46,842 nucleotides of DNA from Butyriboletus loyo (Eukaryota; Basidiomycota; Agaricomycetes; Boletales; Boletaceae): positions 1 through 46,842 of the forward strand of contig JBBPSI010000188.1 in assembly GCA_038093515.1 (NCBI GenBank), in the 5' to 3' direction. The notes under the pieces are model-generated. The model saw only the letters and a program-made list of their open reading frames with translations, was not told the DNA's origin and searched no databases. A program made the position numbers and the translations under genes. Positions within the stretch are counted from its first letter, which is position 1; each line of letters starts with the position of its first letter. Positions 9,861 through 20,009 of this stretch are shown here, piece by piece.

Positions 9861-10286
9861 TGTTACGCTGGGCGCTAACAATCAGAACAGCGAGGAGGCA
9901 CTCTGGAGTGGCCTCAAGACTCTGGAGACGATTCTGGGTGAAGTCTCAGACTATGTCTTAGTGCGCACACTAAGAGTCTGGAAGTGAACTAATTGCTAGC
10001 AGATTGCTGCGTAGAACTAGATACTGTACATGGTGTAAAGACCGGGTCTTTATACTACTGGGGTCTGCGCACAGACCATGTTCCTAATCGAGACGCGAGA
10101 AGGAAACTACAAATGAGGAAGGAATATTCCAGAGAGTTCTGGAGTATGAAAGAAAGCGCGTCCGTGCGCGAGAAATGATGACTAAGCTAGAGCGGTTCGT
10201 ACCGCTCAAAGGGCACTAGTAAAAGACTAGGCGAGTGAAGTAGTCCGAGAGGTAGTGGATGGAAAAAGTATACCACTACCGTAACA
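9861..10286 (-). mobile_element. Family A LTR, 5' LTR of the Gypsy element
   Basis: A complete 426-bp LTR beginning TGTTACGCTG and ending CGTAACA in plus reading, followed by the CAACC duplication. In minus sense the promoter motif starts at 10077, TATAAAG at 10054 (23 nt on) and the predicted transcript start at 10022. It drives the minus-strand Gag-Pol. Confidence 0.92.
10048..10077 (-). promoter_or_regulatory. LTR A core promoter: GGTCTGTGC motif plus TATA box
   Basis: In minus sense GGTCTGTGCGC starts at 10,077 and TATAAAG at 10,054, 23 nt later. The word predicted to begin the transcript (ATCTAGTTCT) starts at 10,022, 32 nt after TATA. Confidence 0.65.
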
Positions 10287-12949
10287 CAACCATGAAGATG
10301 TTTGGACCCGGTACTATGCTATTAGCACAGCGACTAGGGAAGGATAATCCCATTCCATTGAAGCTTACAGGAGTTTGGTATGCACCAAATGCTGCCCATA
10401 GACTCTTATTGGTTACTGCTGTGAAATAACCAATCAAACCAAGATTTGGAACCCTCAAGGATGTTTGGTAGTGCAGGCTTCTGCCTTGCTTCCAAACAAT
10501 TCCCTCCACTGGTTTCAGGCTGCAATGCTAACTCCAGATGTCAGGATCAACTCCTTGCAGGATGTCGGATCTTTTTCATTATGGCACAATCATTATGGTC
10601 ATCCATCCAAGAATGTGATATGCCATGCTTACAAGAACATTAGGGGTATGCCTAATATCCCTGAACCTTCTGATGTATCACCTTGTCAAGGCTGTGCCTT
10701 AGGCAAGATGCATGAACATCCCTATGTGCCTTCATCCAAACAAGCATCTCAGGTCCTTGGGCTAGTGCATTCTGACTTGGTCGAATTCCCCACACACTCT
10801 CAGACTCAGAAGCACTACATTTTAACTTTTATTGATGACTACTCGGCTTTTGCCATCATGAGATTTTTACAGCTCAAATCTGAAGCTGCTGATGCTTTCA
10901 AAGAAGTGGTTGTCTGGGCTGAGCATCAGACCCAGTCTTCACTACTTGCTATCCATTCGGATCGTGGGGGGAAATACATGTCTAAAGACATTCAGATGTT
11001 CCTCTCATCCAGGGGCATTGAGCATCAGCTCTCTGTACCTCACACCCCTCAACAGAATGGATGTGCAGAGCAATTTAATAGGACCATCCTGGAGAAAGAA
11101 GAAGCAATGCATCACACTGCCTGTCTACCAAAGGTCTTCTGGCAAGATGCAAGAAACCTCACTTCACATCTACAATTGCCAACCAATGTGTCATCATAAT
11201 TGGAAAACCCCTATCAAGATGTTCTCTAGGGAGAAACTGGATGTTTCTTACTTCCAAGTATTTGGATGCCATGCATATGTTTTTATTAAGAAGGAACTCA
11301 GGGACAATAAGTTGTCTCTGAAATCAGAACAAGCCACTTTCATCAGATATGAATCTGGCACCAAAGGTTATTGCTTTTGGTCTCCAACCTGAAGATGTGT
11401 TCTTGTAGAGTCCATTGTGACTTTTGATGAAGAATCATTCCCACATTGTTCCAAAGAACAGGATGATAGACAAGCCGCAATTCTGCCTCCTATTCTTCCA
11501 ACAGATGCTGATGAAAATGGAGATGATGAAGATAGTACATCTGATGCCCCACCATCAAACCAACAACAGGCAGACATGCCGCCTCCACTAGGAGTACACT
11601 TTGATGGAACCAGTATTATATGCAAAGGCCTACCACCAATTTCCCCCATCTTAAATCCTGATGATATGCAAGAACCGTCTCCTCAACCATCAGTCACACC
11701 TTCACCCTGGGTTATACCTGAAAATCCACCATCACCTTTATTCCTCAACCCTCCATCTCCTGACTCTGTTCATGAAGAACAACCACCTGTATTCTCACCT
11801 CCATGCCCTGGAGTTAAAAGAGAAACACCAGATACTGGACATAGATCGTCTATAATGGATCAACACCAACACAAACATCAAATGATACCTCCATTGGAAA
11901 CTTTTGAAGATCCTGGTCAGATTTGTCCTTCCACTTTCTTACCTCCAACTAGAGTTTATCCTGAATGAATTACAGAATTTCATAATTGTCCTCATCAACA
12001 TCATCCGACATGCAATGAACATGCTCGAGGTCACCAACATGACTTATATGATGAGTTTGATCAGGATTTACAGTCTCATGGTGCTCCTATCCCAACAATC
12101 ACTAATCCAGATTTCTTGCAGACGGGTCAGGATTTTAATTCTTGTCCTACTCACAACCGTATTCCACAGATTGTCCCAGATAATGCTTATGGGAATCAAC
12201 CGCTAATTGAGATAGAACATGATATACACTGAGGAATGGATCCTGTTCAGGAGAAGTTAATTCCTACTTCACAACCAGTTAATCAACCAAGATCCACAAA
12301 TGAAGAAGATGACTTAGGACAGATGTACAGCACTAAGTGGATTAAATCTCTTCTTGCCACCGCTACTGTCGATGGTATCCCACAGTCTCATAAGGCAGTA
12401 ATGAGATTACCTCCTGCTGAGAAATCCAAATGGTTAAATGCTATGGGAGAGGAATACAAGTTGTTTCAAGAACGACATGTATGGGATCTGGTAGATTTTC
12501 CCAAGGGATGTCAAGTCATTAAAGGGAAATGGATAAATGTACAAAAAAGCGATGGACGACACAAGTCTTGCTGGGTAGCAAAAGGCTTCATCCAAATCTT
12601 TGGAATTGACTATGAAGAAACCTTCTCACCAGTTGCCAGGTTTGAAACCATTAGAATTCTCTTAGCTCTAGCTGCCTTAGAAGATTGGGAAATTGAGGCC
12701 TTAGATGTCAAGACCACATTTCTCTTTGGAGATCTTGATGAAGAAATCTACATGGAACAACCTGAGGGTTTCACTCAAAAAGGCTCAGAAAGTAAAGTCT
12801 GTCACCTACAAAAAGCTATTTATGGCCTCAAGCAAGCATCCCTTCAATGGAACAAAGCCTTGCACTCATCACTCATTAAGTTTCAATCATACCTTGTCCC
12901 ATCCAGGAACTTATATTAAATTTATTGGGAAAGTCATCATTATTTTAGT
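10287..12949 (+). pseudogene. Ty1/Copia pol: integrase and N-terminal reverse transcriptase
   Basis: It continues the Copia protease frame left at 5441. It contains the GAG-pre-integrase region (LWHNHYGHPSKN, PCQGCALGK) and an integrase core with catalytic D (HSDLVEF), D (HSDRGGKY) and E (PQQNGCAEQFNRTI). A low-complexity Pro/Ser-rich linker follows, then the RVT_2 reverse transcriptase (KWLNAMGEEY, GCQVIKGKW, DYEETFSPVARFETIR, LDVKTTFLFGDLDEEIYMEQPEGF, AIYGLKQA). Stops or frameshifts occur near 10,430, 11,200, 11,390, 11,968 and 12,230. The frame ends in the residues just before the catalytic palm motif at 12,949, where a Tc1 element is inserted at TA. The missing C-terminal part lies inverted at 16,582-17,588. 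Confidence 0.9.
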
Positions 12950-13302
12950 TACAGTGGCTCAAAAAACTGTCCGCATGTTCGCATGTTTTACATTAAATAT
13001 CACTCAACACAATAACCCCTGATCCTAACCCTAGGCAGTGGGTGTATGAAATATGGTACCCACTCTTGGCATTCTATTGGCCCAGTAATCAGGTAATATA
13101 GATAAGGTTTGATGGAATGCCAGCTATTTTAAAATGACAGGTCATGTGGACAGTTTTTTGACTTTAAGTTTTGATCACATATATTAGACCTTAGATGCTG
13201 TAATATCATTACATACATACATCAATGGTCCTATTATGTCACCTTTATGTAACTTAGCATCAGCCAATATATAAAAACCCCATCCTCCCATGTTCCATCA
13301 CC

Positions 13303-14734
13303 ATGAAATCCATTTTCACCTCTCTAAGACAAAATATTATCTCTCTCTCCTCTCTTGGCCTTTCAACTAGGAAGATTGCCTCCCAGACTGGCCTAGGGAA
13401 GTCTACTGTGGCTAGAGTACTCCAAGAGATCCAACCTGACAAGGAAAAGCTTCATGCTGGCTGTCCTTCTAAGCTTACTCCTACCAACAAATGTGCTATT
13501 GTCCAGAAAATCATTACTGGCAAGGCCAAAAATGCAGTCCAGGTTACAAATTTCATCAATTCCATCATTGAACCTCCTATCCCCTCACACACAATGAAAA
13601 AAGACCCCAAGGAGGATGCATTTAAAGACTGTGATGGAGAAGAAGAAATGTCTTCTTCCAATCAGCCCTAGAAAAAGATGATTTGCCTTTGCTCTCAAGT
13701 ATCAATAAGGACTGGAAGAGGATTAATTGGTTGGATGAGACCAAAATAAATAGAATTGGGTCAGATGGACAGGAGTGTATGTGTGGAAAAAGAAGAGAGA
13801 GGGCCTAACTGCCAGAGAGGTTAAAGGTACAGTCAAGTTTGGAGCAAGTTTCCTAATGGTATAGGGTTCAATTGGAGTGGGGGTATTACGCTGGGAGCTA
13901 ACAACTAGAACAGCAAGGCAGCACTCTGGAGTAGCCACAGGACTTGAGAGACAATTCTGAGAGAGGTCTCAGACTATGTCTTAGTGCTTGCACTAAGAGT
14001 CTGGAGTGAAACTAATTGCTAGCAGTGAACTGCATAGAACTAGATAGAGTACATGTGGGTAAAGACCAGGTCTTTATACTACTGAGGCCTGCGCACAGAC
14101 CATGCTCCTGAACGGGCCGCGAGAGCAGAAGTACAAATGAGGAAAGAGTACGAAAGAAGATTCTGGAGTACAAAAGAAAGTGCGTCCATGCGCGAGAGAT
14201 GATGACTAAGCTAGAACGGTCAGTACCATTCAAAGGGAACTAGCAGCAAGCTAGGCGAAGATAGTAGTCCAAGTGGTAGTGGAGAGAAAAAGTATATCAC
14301 TACCGTAACAGGGGGCTTTAAGTGAGGTTGAGGGGAGGATGGATGGTGAACAGTATGTGTAAATTCTAGAGGAAGAATTGCTATAACACATGGAGAAATC
14401 TGGAATTTCTCAACATGATATCATTTTTCAGCAGAATAATGATCCCAAACATACCTCCAAAAGAGCCCAGAATTGGTTTGAGGAGCAAGGAATCAAGCTT
14501 CTGGATTGGCCTGCACAATCTCCAGACCTCAACCACATTGAACACACTTGGAATCACCTCAAAAGATGTCTCTCAGCTTATAATAGTGCTCCTACAGGAG
14601 TTCATCAATTATGGGAAAGGGTGGTGGTAGAGTGGGGGAATATTTCTGTGGAACAGTGTCACAAATGGATAGAAAGCATGCCTAGAAGAGTTGAAGCAGT
14701 TATCAAGGCCAAGGGAGCTCATACCAAATACTAG
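13303..14734 (+). pseudogene. Tc1-type transposase, copy A, interrupted
   Basis: The N-terminal part (13,303-13,671) is a helix-turn-helix DNA-binding domain (SSLGLSTRKIASQTGLGKSTVARVL). The C-terminal part (14,390-14,734) is the DDE_3 catalytic domain (FQQNNDPKHTSKRAQNWF, LLDWPAQSPDLNHIEHTW). The middle, with the first catalytic Asp (LDETKINRIGSDG), survives but is out of frame and contains stops. A family A LTR (13,884-14,310) separates it from the C-terminal part. The second catalytic Asp, normally QQDND in Tc1, is Asn here (QQNND), and the NPIEHTW block has His for Pro. It is inactive. Confidence 0.9.
13884..14310 (-). mobile_element. Solo family A LTR inside Tc1 copy A
   Basis: This 427-bp LTR is flanked by GGGGG (13,879-13,883 and 14,311-14,315). 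The uninterrupted counterpart in Tc1 copy B has a single GGGGG at the same place, which proves the insertion and the 5-bp duplication. The first bases read TATTACG instead of TGTTACG, a terminal point mutation. Confidence 0.93.
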
Positions 14735-14966
14735 ATAGTTGGATTTTTGTAAAGTCAAACAACTGTCCACATGACCTGTCATTTTAAAATAGCTGACATT
14801 CCATCAAACCTTATCCATATTACCTGATTCCTGGGCCAATAGAAGGCCAAGAGTGGGTACCTCATTTCATACACCCACCACCTAGGGTTAGGATCAGGGG
14901 TTATTGCATTGAGTGATATGTAATGTAAAACATGCAAACATGCAGACAGTTTTTTGAGCCACTGTA

Positions 14967-15210
14967 TGAGTAGAAGTACAGGGTCAATGGAGATTAAATA
15001 GAAGCAACGGCAATCAGAAAGAAGAGAAGCCAAATGGAGACTAAGTACATGAGGCATGTCATTATAGAGTCTGGGCCAGTCTGGACCATGATGTCATATG
15101 CTTAGTCAGCCTTTGGTCACATGTATAATCCCACGATCACATGACCTTTTGAAGGAAAAATGGTGAAGTCTGAAGTGCAAAAGTCTGTTGTAAAGTATAC
15201 AATTATAACA
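14967..15210 (-). mobile_element. Family B LTR, 5' half (other half at 20,010-20,228)
   Basis: In minus sense it begins TGTTATAATTG at 15,210 and runs to the TA at the edge of Tc1 copy A. Matching parts of LTR B include AGACTCTATAATGACATGCC-like sequence and the CACGTGA-like boxes. The 5 bases outside its terminus (15,211-15,215) are ATTTC, i.e. GAAAT in LTR sense, identical to the 5 bases outside the other half at 20,229-20,233. Confidence 0.85.
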
Positions 15211-15257
15211 ATTTCAAGCAATCTGGGACATGGTATGGAACTAAAAAGTCCTGAAAA

Positions 15258-15439
15258 TGTTATGATTGCAGGAGTAAACCCCAACAAAAGTCACAAGCTG
15301 GATCCAGTGTTGCAGGTCTACACACAGACCTGGCAAGGATAATGCAAATAGCTTCTAGCCTTAATCTCTCAACTGTTTCCAGTGAATGAGTCAAGTGGTT
15401 AAAGCTAAGGGATCTTAGTCTGAACCACAAGCCTTTATA
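15258..15439 (-). mobile_element. Second family B LTR fragment
   Basis: It matches the 3' portion of LTR B (GTTGCAGGTCTACACACAGACCTGGCA, AACTGTTTCCAG, AAAGCTAAGGGATC) and stops at a TATA sequence where a different Tc1-like element begins. The rest of this LTR is not found nearby. The stretch 15,211-15,257 between the two LTR B pieces holds nothing recognisable. Confidence 0.65.
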
Positions 15440-15441
15440 TA

Positions 15442-16262
15442 CAGTGACCCCAAAAACTGCTGCAATGTTTAAACCTGATGCAGTGCATGAAGCATGCTGA
15501 AAGCACATGTGGGAATTTCACTTGGCTCTAGTGGGATGGAAGGTAGTGCCTACCCTTGGATACCTATTTGTCACTTGGTCATGTGATCTGATCCAGTGGC
15601 TGTGGAGATACACCCATTGTAAAACTGAAATGTCATTGCAACAGTTTATGTACTTCTGATGCAAAAAGCGAAATCTTAGACAAATAAAGCAATATTTGTA
15701 TTTGTTTGGTCCTGAAAACAAAGATACACATATAAGCATTATGTCTGAGTTCAAAAAATTCACACACCTCCCCATTTCCAACCTCCATTATCATAAGATC
15801 CCTCTCATTTACTCAAAACAACACAATTTTCACCATGCTTGATTCTGGCCATTCTGCTTACTCTATTGCCTCTACCACTGGCCTCAATGTTTCAACCATC
15901 TCTAGGCTTCATTCCAAGGAGCATTCCAACCTGCAAAAATCAACTGGAGGTTGCCCTTCCAAACTTTCCTCCACCAATACAGTATCTATCATGTCATCCA
16001 TCTTATCTCATCTCAGAAGGCAGAAAATGCTGTTCAGGTCACCAAGGCTCTCTCCAATGTCATCAACCAGCCTCTCCATCCAAATACTGTCCAGCACCAT
16101 CTGAAGAAGACTGGTATGAAGGCTGTGGTCAAGAAGAAATTTTCAGAATTGGAGAAGTCTGAGCAGGTGCACCGAGGGCAACAAAGGATGCAAGGGGTAA
16201 ACCTATCAGTGGAAAGACTCACTGATAATATGAGAGAGAGTATTGCAAACAGGGGTACTTGA
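15442..16262 (+). mobile_element. Tc1-like element of a second family, 3' truncated
   Basis: The tip CAGTGACCCCAAAAACTG follows TA at 15,440-15,441 and resembles, but differs from, the tip of copies A and B. From 15,835 it encodes the N-terminal helix-turn-helix part of a Tc1 transposase (LDSGHSAYSIASTTGLNVSTISRLH, GGCPSKLS). A frameshift near 16,020 leads to ENAVQVTKALSNVINQPLHPNTVQHHLKKTG. The DDE domain and the right inverted repeat are absent. Confidence 0.75.
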
Positions 16263-16581
16263 AGAGTATAAGGAGCAAGGCTCAACTTAGAGATATCACA
16301 GTAGTGGTGAAAGAACTGAAAGATCTAAAGAAAAGCAACAAGCCATAAGGGCTGTCTTATATACAGTACAGGAGTGTTTGTACTTGTGTACTGTATAGTA
16401 CCTATATAAGGTATAGTATGAATCACATGACAATATGTTAGAGATAAGAGATAAGACTAAGTATATAGCTATATGTAATGTGACAAGTGTGACTGTGTCT
16501 AGACTATGATGTCATAAAGACCAGTCTGGAAATGTAGTGGCTGTAAGTGAAATACAGAAATAGAACACTACTGTTTCAACA
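16263..16581 (-). mobile_element. Probable 3' LTR of the Copia element, end uncertain
   Basis: In minus sense a purine-rich tract (AGCAAGGAGAAG) just after the Copia coding end is followed at 16,581 by TGTTGAAACAG, the expected polypurine tract and LTR start. The sequence onwards is AT-rich and non-coding, with palindromic GTACTGTATAGTAC near 16,397. The far end of the LTR and a target duplication are not resolved. Confidence 0.5.
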
Positions 16582-17588
16582 CTTCTCCTTGCTTTAGCAT
16601 TACTTCTTTATGGAAGAGAAAGGTAAAAGAGAGAGCATGGACTGAACTTCTTCAAACCTCTGCCATGTCAGATTCTTTGTAAAGATATCTGCAGCTTGTT
16701 GTTGAGTAGGAGTATAGAAGAGAGTAATCTCCTTATCCTTCATGCATTCTCAAATATAGTGAAACAGAATTGCAATGTGCTTGCTGTGTCCTTCAATGGC
16801 AGGATTAGAAGCTAGAAATATAGCTCCTTGATTATCAACTAGAAGGGGTAAAGGACCAAGTCTGTATCCCAACTTGAAGAACAAGGAGTGCACCCAAGAG
16901 AGCTGTTTAGCAGTCTCAGTCATGCCCATATATTCTGCTTCAGTTGAAGAGTGAGCAATCTTGCATTGTCATCTGGATAACCATGATACTATGCCAGATG
17001 CTAGAAATATACAATAACCTGTTGTAGAATGATGGGTCTCAATATCACCTGCCCAGTCTGTGTCACTATAAGCAATAAAGCCAGAATTGGCTCTCAGACC
17101 AGTCTGGCTGTGTCTGGAATACATTATGCAAAGGTCTGGTGTTCCAACCAGATAGTGGACTATATAGAGCACTCTTTGCAAATGCTCTTCTGATGGATTG
17201 GAAGAAAATTGTGACATCTTAATGATGGCATGAGTGATATTAGGTCTAGATCCAAGCATAATAAAGAGAAGAGATCCGATGACAGACTGATATTGTGAAT
17301 GCAAAGATGGCAATGCTTCGGTGGTTGATGGTGAAGGATTGTAACCAGAAGGAAGAGGTGTGCATGCAGGTTTTGCATTTTCAAGCTTGAATCGTTTTAT
17401 GACCTTCTGTGCATAATTGCACTGATCCAGCCTCAGGGTACAGTTTTTGCAATCCCTGGTAATCTGCATGCCTAGATACTCTTTTGCTTCTCCAAGGTCT
17501 CGACTTTCCCAAGTCTTCATAAAGTGCTTTTTGTGAGCAAGGACTTGTGCTTTATCACTACCCATAGAGAGAGCATCATTAATGTATA
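16582..17588 (-). pseudogene. Ty1/Copia C-terminal reverse transcriptase and RNase H, inverted
   Basis: The minus-strand frame begins at the Tc1 copy B edge with YINDALSMGSDKAQVL, the catalytic-palm end of the Copia RT, where the usual second Asp of the YVDD box is Asn-Asp-Ala here. LGEAKEYLGMQI, KPACTPLPSGYN, YQSVIGSLLFIMLGSRPNI and YSDTDWAGD follow. Past a stop at 16,966-16,968 comes the RNase H tail (IAHSSTEAEYMG, LLVDNQGAIFLA, HSKHIAI, QQAADIFTK). Its first codon continues the reading frame that the plus-strand Copia loses at 12,949, so this is the back half of the same gene in reversed orientation. Confidence 0.9.
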
Positions 17589-17820
17589 TACAGTGGCTCA
17601 AAAAACTGTCCACATGTTTGCATGTTTTACATTAAATATCACTCAATGCAATAGCCCCTGATCCTAACCCTAGGTGGTGGCTGTATGAAATCCGGTACCT
17701 GCTCTTGGCATTCTATTGGCCCAGTAATCAGGTAATATAGATAAGGTTTGATGGAATGCCAGCTATTTTAAAATGACAGGTCATGCGGACAGTTGTTTGA
17801 CTTTACAAAAATTCCACTAT

Positions 17821-18819
17821 CTAGTATTTGGTATGAGCTCCCTTGGCCTTGATAACTGCTTCAACTCTTCTAGGCATGCTTTCTATCCATTTGTGACACT
17901 GTTCCACAGAAATATTCCCCCACTCTACCACCACCCTTTCCCATAATTGATGAACTCCTGTAGGAGCACTATTATAAGCTGAGAGACATCTTTTGAGGTG
18001 ATTCCAAGTGTGTTCAATGGGGTTGAGGTCTGGAGATTGTGCAGGCCAATCCAGAAGCTTGATTCCTTGCTCCTCAAACCAATTCTGGGCTCTTTTGGAG
18101 GTATGTTTGGGATCATTATTCTGCTGAAAAATGATATCATGTTGAGAAATTCCAGATTTCTCCATGTGTTATAGCAATTCTTCCTCTAGAATTTACACAT
18201 ACTGTTCACCATCCATCCTCCCCTCAACCTCACTTAAAGCCCCCACTCAATTGAACCCTATACCATCAGGAAACTTGCTCCAAACTTGACTGTACCTTTA
18301 ACCTCTCTGGCAGTTAGGCCCTTTCTCTTCTTTTTCCACACATACACTCCTGTCCACCTGACCCAATTCTATTTATTTTGGTCTCATCTGACCAAATAAT
18401 CCTCTTCCAGTCCTTATTGATACTTGAGAGCAAAGGCAAATCATCTTTTTCTAGGGCTGATTGGAAGAAGACATTTCTTCTTCTTCATCACAGCCTTTAA
18501 ATGCACCCTCCTTGAGGTCTTTTCTCACTGTATGTGAGGGTATGGGAGGTTCAATGATGGAACTAATGAAATTTGTAGCCTGGACTGCATTTTTGGCCTT
18601 GCCAGTAATGATTTGCTGGACAATAGCACATTTGTTGGTAGGAGTAAGCTTAGAAGGATAGCCAGCATGAAGCTTCTCCTTGTCAGGTTGGATCTCTTGG
18701 AGTACCCTAGCCACAGTAGACTTCCCTAGGCCAGTCTGGGAGGCAATCTTCCTAGTTGAAAGGCCAAGAGAGGAGAGAGAGATAATATTTTGTCTTAGAG
18801 AGGTGGAAATGGATTTCAT
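17821..18819 (-). pseudogene. Tc1-type transposase, copy B, with internal stops
   Basis: The N-terminal helix-turn-helix domain (18,819-18,451) and C-terminal DDE_3 domain (18,165-17,821) are each open, but the middle has stop codons. One is a TAG where TGG (Trp) is expected after SFLMV. The NPIEHTW box is intact here, while the second catalytic Asp is Asn (FQQNNDPKH), as in copy A. There is no LTR in the middle, so this copy gives the uninterrupted target sequence for the LTR in copy A. Confidence 0.9.
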
Positions 18820-19047
18820 GGTGATGGTGAGAAAATAAACATAGGAGGATGGGGTTTATATATGTTGGCTGACACTCAGTTATATAAAGGTGACATAATA
18901 GGACCCTTGATGGATGTATGTAATGATATTACAGCATCTAGGGTCTAATATATGTGATCAAAACCTAAAGTCAAACAACTGTCCACATGACCTGTCATTT
19001 TAAAATAGCTGACATTCCATCAAACTGTATCCATATTACCTTATTCC

Positions 19048-19869
19048 TGTTACAGTTTTACCCCTAAGCGTACCCCGCCACTCGTTTTCCCACGCTCACG
19101 CGTCCCCGCCGCCCCCGCCGCCTTGCGATGCCGCCCATCGCCCGCTCCTTAGTCGCCTAGTGGACGTTATCCACTTCCCTGGTCGTTCCCGCGAGTCTCT
19201 GTGCCGTTGCACCGAGATAGCCCCTGTCTTCTCGCCCCGTCGGGCCGGACCCACAGCTGAGCTGTCGCGTCCCTCTTTTCTTTATCCAATGACATTTGGT
19301 TCATCACGTGACTAGCACGTGACTAGATTACGACGCGTCAGTACCTTCGCGTCGAGACCCGTATCCAAGGGCTCCGCCGTTCGCGCACCCTTCGCCCTGT
19401 GGGGCTCACCTCGTGGACATCGTCGCTTCGCATTCAGCTCTTCCTATTCGCTGACGATGTCGCCATCTTACTCGGAGCATAGCTCCCTCGTTACCGGCAC
19501 TTTGCCGCTTCTCCTTTCGCCGCTATGACTCGGACAGACTCATAGCCCTTTGCCCTCGCTGCCACGCACAGCTCGGTCTGTGCACGATACCTTGCAGTAT
19601 ATATGCTCGTACTTAGAGTAGTACGATTTCTCTAGCTAATTCTACGCATCTACCAAGTGCATAGTAATCTAGCAATATACCCATCTCTTGCCGATAAAGC
19701 CGATAAGAGCCTGCTCGATCTCGTCTGGTCGCCACCACACAAGATCTCGCCGACACTTGCTTTGCAAGACACCCGATAGCGTCGTTCACGCGAGTTGGCC
19801 ATTTCCTTATTAGGCTCGAGCCCCTAGTCAAGTGCTCGCTGCTAGTTATTGTGCGCTATCAGCGTAACA
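19048..19869 (+). mobile_element. Solo LTR, family C (822 bp)
   Basis: It begins TGTTACAG, ends AGCGTAACA, and has a perfect duplication ATTCC at 19,043-19,047 and 19,870-19,874 within the Tc1 repeat. It is far more GC-rich than its surroundings. It holds two CACGTGA boxes near 19,305-19,325, a GGTCTGTGCAC motif at 19,575 and TATATATG at 19,598. The part after TATA (TCTAG, TTCTACGCA) resembles family A. No coding sequence inside it is convincing. Confidence 0.9.
19575..19606 (+). promoter_or_regulatory. LTR C core promoter: GGTCTGTGC motif plus TATA box
   Basis: GGTCTGTGCAC at 19,575 and TATATATG at 19,598, 23 nt apart. This matches the layout in families A and B although the rest of the LTR differs. 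Confidence 0.6.
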
Positions 19870-20009
19870 ATTCCTGGGTCAATAGAAGGCCAAGAGTGGG
19901 TACCTTATTTCATACACCTACCACCTAGGGTTAGGATCAGGGGTTATTGCATTAAGTGGTATGTAATGTAAAACATGCAAACATGCAGACAGTTTTTTGA
20001 GCCACTGTA

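Larger units (their letters stand above)
5442..10286 (-). mobile_element. Ty3/Gypsy element inserted in Copia protease, internally deleted
   Basis: A family A LTR lies at each end (5442-6041 interrupted and truncated; 9861-10286 intact) and the whole is flanked by the 5-bp duplication CAACC at 5437-5441 and 10287-10291. Internally, on the minus strand, come a leader, Gag, protease, reverse transcriptase and the first part of RNase H. The rest of RNase H, the integrase and the 3' end are missing, replaced by a family B LTR at 6042-6555. It is non-autonomous as it stands. Confidence 0.88.
12952..14964 (+). mobile_element. Tc1/mariner element, copy A
   Basis: The element starts CAGTGGCTCAAAAAACTG and ends with the inverse, flanked by TA (12950-12951, 14965-14966). 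The terminal inverted repeats are long, about 210 bp each, and carry an internal repeat of the AACTGTCC tip. Without the LTR inserted at 13,884 it is about 1.58 kb, typical of Tc1. Copy B at 17,591-20,007 is the same element in the opposite orientation. Confidence 0.92.
17591..20007 (-). mobile_element. Tc1/mariner element, copy B (inverted relative to copy A)
   Basis: The same element as at 12,952-14,964, with the same long inverted repeats and TA flanks (17,589-17,590, 20,008-20,009). It is interrupted near its right end by the 822-bp LTR C. Without that insertion it is about 1.59 kb. Copies A and B form a large inverted repeat around 2.6 kb of other sequence. Confidence 0.92.
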
